Assembly: GCA_019693395.1 (NCBI GenBank) | Contig: JAAMXP010002274.1 | Span: 3,625 to 53,362, forward strand | DNA from: Ettlia oleoabundans | Taxonomy: Eukaryota > Chlorophyta > Chlorophyceae > Chlamydomonadales | Reading direction: 5' to 3' | Length of the DNA: 49,738 nucleotides | Program-made: the position numbers and the translations under genes | Shown: positions 43,535 through 49,738 of the stretch, in pieces | Position numbering within the stretch: the stretch's first letter is position 1 | Layout of the letters: every line of letters begins with the position of its first letter | The notes under the pieces: generated by a model | What the model was told of the DNA's origin: nothing | Seen by the model: the letters and a program-made list of their open reading frames with translations, nothing else | The model's database searches: none

Positions 43535-46534
43535 TTAAGCTGCCGGGGCAGGCTCCACCAGGCAGCTGCGGAAGCTGTCGTGCAGCTCCTTGCGGTTCAG
43601 GTTGCGGCCGATGAACACCAGGCGGTTGACCCGCTTCTCATCAGGGGCCCTGCAGCCAGGAGGGCGAGGTGCAACGGCGTGCTTTCAGCGGTGAGTGCCT
43701 TTGCGCAGAGCTGTTCCCAACACGCTAGGGTTGTTTCAGAGGCAGATGTGGCGCACGAGGAGGGTGGCAGAGCACTGGCGCCAGCAGCAGCTTCTTCTAG
43801 CTCACCAGGGGCGGCCAATGCCATCGGCGCTCGAGGAGAAATCCAGCAGCATGTGCACGCCTTGGAAGACATGCCTGTGTATAGGAATGCAAGGGAAATT
43901 TATTTGAGCCTTGTGTGGCATGGCTGGAATTCAAGGACGCTCAGAACTGGTCCCGCCAACCTGCATTTGGCACTGGCATGCGCCGGAGCATGCCGAACAA
44001 CATGCAGTGTTCAGCACGCTGCAGCACTGGGGCAAAGCTTCTTACTTGTCCTCAGAGCCGTCAAAGCAAAGGATGCCCTTGCTGCGGAAAATGTCGGCGC
44101 CCTTGTCCTGCAGTCGAGCAAGAACACCGACAGAGTAAACAAACATGTGTGCTTCAACCTGCATATGATAGGCTGTCATCTGAACCATTCTCCCATGCCT
44201 TTGCACCATGATATGTCTGCAACACAACAGCAAATAATCAGGCATGCTTGGCAGCCAGGGCCTCACCCGCAACAGGTTGCTAAGCCACTGCTGTGTCTTC
44301 TGGAAGCTGAGGCGCCCCTCAGCCTCAATGCCCACTGAGGTCACATCCGAGCTGTGGCTGTGCTCAGCGCCCTCCTGCAAAGGCACCGGGAGGAACACAA
44401 GCAAGTTATGTACTGGCTGCAAAACATCAGGCCGCAGATTCACAAGCAAGCAGATGATTGGGTGGCCAAGCAGCAGTAATGATAAGAGCTGGTAATCTAG
44501 TACAACCCATTCTTCGCAGACTGATCATTGATGAGGTGATCCTGCGGCTTAAAGTCAAAGAAACAATCCTTCCCACCACCCACCCCATCACACATCCTAT
44601 CACACACTCACGTCCAGGAAGTCTGGCTCCTCCTCCAGGATGCGATCCAGCGAGAAGGCGCGGATGCCCAGCACCTTGTCCAGGCTCGCCTTGGAGTTGA
44701 CCGTCTCGATGATCTCGGCGGCAGAGTTGATTGCCTGCCACATTTATCAGGGTGAAAACACGCAGTGTTCGCTGGGACTGACAGTAACGTACATTCGACC
44801 AGGCGAGCACTGTGGACTGTGCCAGTGACCTTCCTGCTGGCCTGGAAGTGTCAGCGTGCAACCACCAAGCGGGGGTGCATGAACGACGCAGGCCCTCCGC
44901 GCAATCCACGTAACAAATGAACCCCCCCATTCCACCTACCTTGATGCGCTTGATCACCGCTTGCTTCTCCTCCTCAGTGACAAGGTCAATCTTGTTGAGC
45001 ATGATGCGGTCGGCGAATGCCACCTGCTCCACAGCCTGCATCATGCCAGGGCAGGAGGGGATGTTGGTGGCTCGTGCACCACATGACTTGTTGGCTGGCT
45101 GCAGGCCAGTGGCGCATCACTTCAGCTGGCCACTCAACGTGTACCGCCTTGTTCCCAAGCTTTGCTCTGTGCCACTTGTTCAGCAGTGAGCATTCGCTCA
45201 CCGACTGCTGAGCAATGCTGTAGCAGACGACCACAATGACATTGTTCTGAGATGCTCATCCCCTGCCATCTAAGCAGGCACCGCGGCCAGAAAGCTTGCA
45301 CTGCGCACCTCGTTCTCCGCGCCTTCCTCGATCTTTGTGTCGTCCAGGTGCTGCAGTACGTGCTTGGCATCCACCACAGTGAGGATGGCATCCAGGCGCA
45401 CGGTGCCCTTGAGCTCATCATCAACAAAGAACGTCTGAGCAACGGGCGCGGGGTCTGCAAGGCCCGTGGTCTCGATCAGGATTGCGTCAAACTTGTTCTT
45501 GCGCTTGAGCAGCTTGTGAAGGATGCGGATGAGGTCGCCGCGCACTGCAGGCAACCACGGCAGGGGTTGTTTGGTACAAGCAGGCTGGCAACCAGTCACG
45601 CTCAATTTTCAAATGCTTGCGTTGGGCTGGCCACAGTTTCCTTTGTCCCTTCCTTTGTGCACACACCCCAAGAACCATGGTTATTGGGTGAATAGTGACT
45701 CACCTGTGCAGCAGATGCAGCCGTTGTTCATCTCAAAGACTTCCTCCTTGCTCTCAATCACCAGGCCATCATCCACGCCCACCTGTGATACAGTAGGTTG
45801 ATTCCAGGATTGGAAAGCAGCCAGGCAGCGGTCATCAACAACGAACAATGGTGAAACACTGCATTTCCCCAACAGCACTGCTCATGCTGCTTCTCCAGTA
45901 GGCTGGTGTACTGCCACCCACAAGGGTGGGTGCCACAGTGAAGATAGAAGGAGGTGCAGCACTATGCACAGGTGGCATTGTGGGTGGCTGGTTCTCACCT
46001 CTCCAAACTCGTTCTCAATCTACAGCGTTATGGTAGGAAGCAATCAAATTGAAAGCAGGTCAGCTTGTTTGGTGTAACTCAAAAAGGACAAACTATGGCA
46101 ACCAGCGGCATGCATGCCAGAGCACCAACAAACAACATGCACAAACTGGCCTACCCACCACGGCAATCTTCTTCCCCTCCTTGTTTGACAAGACGTGGTT
46201 GATGAAGGTCGTCTTGCCTGATCCCTGCAAACTAGCAGAAAAGGTTATGCGTGAAAGGCCGGCCATGGAGGCATGTCAGCCTGGGAAGGGCTCTTGGGGT
46301 ACGTGACAGCATGCGGTCTGTGTATTCGGATCGCCTACCAAACCATCAGCAAAGTGTTGAGGAGACTGAGTGAAATCGCAAATCAGACAGCAGAGTGCTG
46401 ATGAATAGCGTGCCTGCTATCCCCGGCTGCACTGCACCGTGCAGCTACCATCGGGCAAAGGCGGGAGGCAGCAGCCTCCAAGGCAGCCGGCTCACCAGGA
46501 AGCCTGTGACTACGGTGACGGGCACGGGCTCCAT
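43535..46534 (-). CDS. CobW/P47K-family GTPase, probable metallochaperone
   Basis: CobW-family G3E GTPases deliver metals, mostly zinc, to client enzymes. Exons: 46496–46534, 46159–46224, 45999–46019, 45704–45782, 45309–45544, 44940–45035, 44612–44734, 44267–44374, 44046–44107, 43806–43874, 43535–43649; 337 residues. Motifs: P-loop GFLGSGKTT (11–19), IENEFGE (36–42, the whole of a 21-nt exon), metal motif C64-I-C66-C67, IETTGLADP (Walker B region), NKID (161–164), a short HSHSS metal-binding loop, and the CobW C-terminal domain from about residue 255 with VFQGVHMLLDF and RLVFIGRNLNR. The start MEPVPVTVVTGFL sits in a good context (ACAATGG). It lacks a transit peptide and the N-terminal C-P-E-L-V-P motif by which ZNG1 contacts methionine aminopeptidase, so it is probably another subclass, similar to plant COBW-domain proteins. 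An extra 5' exon cannot be excluded. Confidence 0.95.
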
Positions 46535-47445
46535 TGTGAGGTTTTGCGACTGTGTTGTTGTCTGCAGCAAGAAGCGCGCTCAGCGCATGCCAGAAGTTGG
46601 GGATTGCCTACCACTCACGCAGGACTCGGCTGAGCGCACACCGCACCAGGCGTTCACCACAACGAGCATCTAGCAAGGTGCTCCGTACTCAGGCAGGCGC
46701 AGCCACTAGTCGAGCATTCAGGATGGTCACTAGCTTCGACCCACGTCTGACCGGCTGCTCACCTCTCAAACCGACCGCGAGATCGCTGGGAGGAACCAAG
46801 ATAATTGATCAAAGTGCAGCACTACAGAAACAGCAGCGGGGATGGGCGCGGTGGGGACTCGGCTGGAATCCCTGGAAATTTCTAGTGGTGAAAGCTGAGC
46901 AGAGTTTTTGCTTCTGGGCGAACCAAGGGTTGATCAACTGGGTGAACGCCGGTCTGAGGCTACCGCAAGCGACATCACCAAGCCCAGGCACATGCGGCCG
47001 CCGCCGCCCTTGTGCGGGGTCCGCTTACGGGTCAACATCGACCTCCCTCTTTAAGCCTGCGCACCCTTGCATCGGCAACCAAAGGCACGTGTCGTGATAG
47101 GATGACATGGCCTTACAACGCCGATCATGCTGTGTGGCACTATTAGCAGCAGCATACAGATTCTGACCACCTGAACTGACGCTGCAGGCGGCCAATGTCT
47201 TGGCGTCATAGGTGGCGGCGGCTGCAACTTGCCGCTGTCCCAAGAGTATAAAGAACGTGACTGTAAGACTGGATTTTACATGTATCATGAATGATGGGGC
47301 GTGGGGGCTGCAAATTGACACTTGGCTTAATTTCGTGGCAACCAATGCACTGTTGATTTGGCATATCACCCAGTCTTGGCCAGAACTTGCCAACCAGCTG
47401 TGTGGCGCTGCAGGTGGTGGGTGTGGCGGCCACAAGCTGCAGTGC
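46535..47445. promoter_or_regulatory. Intergenic region: CobW 5' side and FKBP20-2 3' side
   Basis: This 911-bp gap lies between two minus-strand genes. Its right part carries a minus-strand TGTAA (plus TTACA at 47276–47280), about 166 bp past the FKBP20-2 stop and a good candidate for its poly(A) signal; another lies at 47113–47117. The left part should hold the CobW promoter. A 181-codon plus-strand open frame (46552–47097) has no ATG at its start and no family resemblance, so I do not call it a gene. Confidence 0.55.
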
Positions 47446-49211
47446 CTACTCACACACCACGCTGGAGAACATGCCTATCGTTTGCCGTCTGCAGTGAAGT
47501 TCCAATAAGTGCAAATTTCAGTAAACAGGGTTGGACTGCCATACACTGGCGCTAACCAGCGCTGGCAGCCCAAGGGCGTATGCCCAAGAACTCCCACATC
47601 AATCTGCGGTGCTCTGCACAACTGTCCCAGCAGACAACAAACAAGAAAAACAACACCACTTGCTCTCCCAGCTGGGTTGCACGAAGCAGCGTGCTATTCT
47701 CTTGTCACGGGCAGGCAGAAAGAGCGCCAGGGAATCCCAACAAGCATCAATGAGCCAGCAAGGCACTCACAACTGTAGCGCCGACGTGGCGGCGTCATGT
47801 AAACCACCACCACCTAGATCCCATTGCACACGCACACACCTGCAGGTCTTCACTGTGCGCAGCTCCACGTCAAACACCTCGTACTGCTTGGCTGAGAAGA
47901 AAGTAGCGGGGCCAACGGGAGGGCCCAGCTCTGGTGGCACCACGATGCGCCGTTTGCCGCCTGGCTTCATGGTCTTGATGCCCAGCTCGAAGCCTGCGGC
48001 AGTGGTTTAAGTTGAGATGCAGACAGAGCCATGCAGGCACAGGCATGCAGGAATTGAAAGATGGCCAGCCAGGCAGCGCCAACACATCAAATTTGGTAAT
48101 TGCTAATTTGATGACCATAACAAGAAGGCCGTACAAGCATGTGCTGGTTCCACATTATCCATCCCGGTCTGTACCTGGTATGAGCCCCTGGATGCCCAGC
48201 TGCGTCTGTGCGGGCTGCCCCTTGCGGTAGGAGCTGTCAATGGTGGCCGCAGACTCGTTGTAGGCGGTGTAGTCAAATACAATTTGCTGCAAAGAAACAA
48301 CGACACAGAACACAAACAACAATGATACAAGCTCTCTTGCAGCACTCTAAAATGAAAAAATGCGATTGCAGCACAAGCTGGTGCACAAGGACTAATCAGC
48401 GACAAGGACAGCAGCGCAGGCACGGCAGCTGGGGCCTGTGGCAGCTGCCTGCTATGTTCATACATCAGCTGCAAACACAGGCCCCTGTCCAGCCATCAAC
48501 CATCAAGAATGCAGTCTGCAGCAAGCGCAGGGACGTGGAGCAGCTTCCCTGCCCCACCTGGCCATCCACAGGCAGTTCACCAGATCCCTCCACAAAATCC
48601 TTGTAGATGAGCCCCTCTGGGCTCTGCTGGTATCCATCAGCCAGCACTGCAATCCAGGAGGAATAGGCAAAACCAGGTGCCCTTGAGTTGTGTGTGGGCT
48701 TTGTAAGAGGTCCCGGGCTGGCGACTGAGCAGCAGACGCGGGGAATTGGGCGTCTTGCAGAGCAAAAGCCAAGCACGCTCGGCAGCACCCAGGTGGCCCG
48801 TCACACACAACAGGACCTTTTGCAAAACTCATCCTCAGTGCGCAGCAGGCTCCATACACAGCACGCAGCCTGCCCCACGCACCCGTCATGTCGTAGCCCT
48901 CGCGAACAAAGGCAGGGAAATCAGGTGGCACATTGTTCTGCCGCTGAGTGCGCAGGTTGTACTCAAGAATCTGCTTCTGGGCTGCAGTGAAATTATCCAC
49001 TGCACTAAAAGGCAGCAGAAAGGTCTCTCCCTGGCCATCAATCACATTCTCGGCCGCGGCACGGCGTGAAGGGGCCAATGTAGCTGCTGCCGCAAATGCC
49101 GCGGAGCCCAACATCAGTTGGCGCCGCGATGGAATGGCGGCATTCTGTTGCTGCGGTTGCCCGGCAGGCTGCTGCTGCCTATCAGCGGATGCCGAGCCGA
49201 TGCAGCACAGC
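47446..49211 (-). CDS. FKBP20-2: Thylakoid-lumen FKBP-type immunophilin, FKBP20-2 type (first exon not resolved)
   Basis: In Arabidopsis FKBP20-2 is a lumenal immunophilin needed for photosystem II supercomplex accumulation and has a redox-active C-terminal cysteine pair. Exons seen: 48883–49211 (5' end provisional), 48558–48646, 48175–48286, 47840–47993, 47446–47488. The first has SRRQLMLGSAAFAAAA and SRRAAA, a twin-arginine lumen-targeting signal with likely cleavage before ENVIDGQG. The FKBP domain runs from DGYQQSPEGLIYKDFVEGSG through FDYTAYN, GIQGLIPGFELGIKTMKPGG and RRIVVPPELGPP to FDVELRTVKTC. A 43-nt last exon adds RRQTIGMFSSVVCE and the stop, restoring the second cysteine. Several PPIase active-site aromatics are replaced, so catalysis is probably weak. 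No ATG precedes the signal in frame before a stop near 49310. A 5' exon joined at the acceptor next to 49211 is likely. Confidence 0.92.
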
Positions 49212-49738
49212 CTGCAAGCAACGCAGAACGAGTTGGGGTGGCGGGACTGCCAGCGTGCAGCCTTGGCGGCGGCAGCAGCGACGGCGGCAACAGAGCCCAA
49301 CCAACAAGGAACTCATGGCAACTTGTGCGCGGACCCTGCAACATGGTGTGCTTCAATTGCGAGAATGCGTGTGCCTCACTTGCTTGCAACCACGCGAGCG
49401 ACGGCGGGCGGCCGAGATAGCTGTGCGACGCTAGCTGTATGCTGCATTGTATTGTAGAAACTGTAGAGACAGCAAGCGATTGCTTGGAGAAGTTAAGATA
49501 GTTATCGGGTCACCAGCTCAGCACCTGCACCAGCTCAGCACCTGCACAGAGGGAGGTGGCCAGGAGGCTTGGACACACTTCATAAGAGTAATGGCTTCAA
49601 GGCAGCATCAACGACGGGCATCTACAACCGTGTGCTCCGCCTGTCTGCCTGTCTAGGTACTCTGGATGTCACCATGCTCGTTAGCTATGACCCAATATAC
49701 ATACGACCTAAACAGCGTTGTGATGGTGCATGCCACTC
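49212..49738. other. Right-edge region: probable FKBP20-2 5' intron, 5' UTR and promoter
   Basis: The minus strand here should contain the missing first exon with the start of the plastid transit peptide. A minus-strand ATG at 49675 opens a 17-codon frame with arginines and serines, and a phase-2 GT could join it to the acceptor beside 49211, but the donor is weak and I do not rely on it. Other minus-strand ATGs at 49316 and 49344 are in the wrong frames unless a very short intron is assumed. No other gene is supported. Confidence 0.4.
49513..49546. repeat. Perfect 17-bp tandem duplication
   Basis: Two identical copies of CAGCTCAGCACCTGCAC occupy 49513–49529 and 49530–49546. They lie upstream of FKBP20-2, in a probable promoter or 5' intron. 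Function, if any, is unknown. Confidence 0.9.

Noticed and set aside
46552..47097. 181-codon plus-strand open frame in the gap before CobW
   Set aside because: It begins at a TTG, has no recognised motif and occupies the probable CobW promoter. Expression data would be needed to reconsider it.
1..49738. Prokaryotic-style features: operons, ribosome binding sites, CRISPR arrays, insertion sequences, attachment sites
   Set aside because: All genes are split by spliceosomal introns. No direct-repeat array with spacers and no transposase-like reading frame was seen.
1..49738. tRNA or rRNA genes
   Set aside because: I noticed no tRNA B-box-like GGTTCGANTCC in a cloverleaf context and no rRNA-like sequence. 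A tRNA scan was not possible by eye, so short genes could be missed.

Overview
This window is eukaryotic nuclear DNA, densely split by short spliceosomal introns (GT–AG, with some GC–AG). It most likely comes from a green alga (Chlorophyta), perhaps a Coccomyxa/Chlorella-like trebouxiophyte. The evidence is a thylakoid-lumen immunophilin of the FKBP20-2 type, a plant-type VPS13, TGTAA motifs of the chlorophyte poly(A) type downstream of stop codons, moderately high GC and very high intron density. Placement below Chlorophyta is inference.

Layout. (1) Positions 1–32,303, minus strand: one giant VPS13-family bridge-like lipid-transfer protein gene. I resolved 88 exons whose reading phases agree from end to end, about 13.9 kb of coding sequence or roughly 4,650 residues. 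The gene starts at 32,303 and runs off the left edge before its stop. Domain order is N-terminal chorein, a helical and beta-groove stretch, a PH-like domain, more groove repeats, four W-R-x-P-P-G-Y-type Vps62-like repeats, a C2-like domain, a DysF/peroxin-like module, the VAB/SHR-BD region and the start of the C-terminal region. (2) 32,769–37,068, plus strand: MnmG/MTO1 (GidA) tRNA-modification flavoprotein, divergent from VPS13. (3) 37,589–40,785, minus strand: a Q-rich coiled-coil protein with NUMOD3-type motifs. (4) 41,261–43,103, plus strand: a small universal stress protein, divergent from gene 3 and convergent with gene 5. (5) 43,535–46,534, minus strand: a CobW-family GTPase/metallochaperone. 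(6) 47,446 to about 49,211 and beyond, minus strand: lumenal FKBP20-2 with its redox cysteine pair; its first exon is unresolved.

There is no sign of an operon, CRISPR, prophage or transposon, and I recognised no rRNA or tRNA gene. The genes serve separate housekeeping roles: organelle-contact lipid transfer, mitochondrial tRNA modification, stress response, metal handling and photosystem II upkeep. Shared promoter regions are the only apparent link between neighbours.

Exon ends were placed by eye from splice consensus, reading phase and family similarity. Most should be exact, but errors of a few bases are possible. No database search was run.
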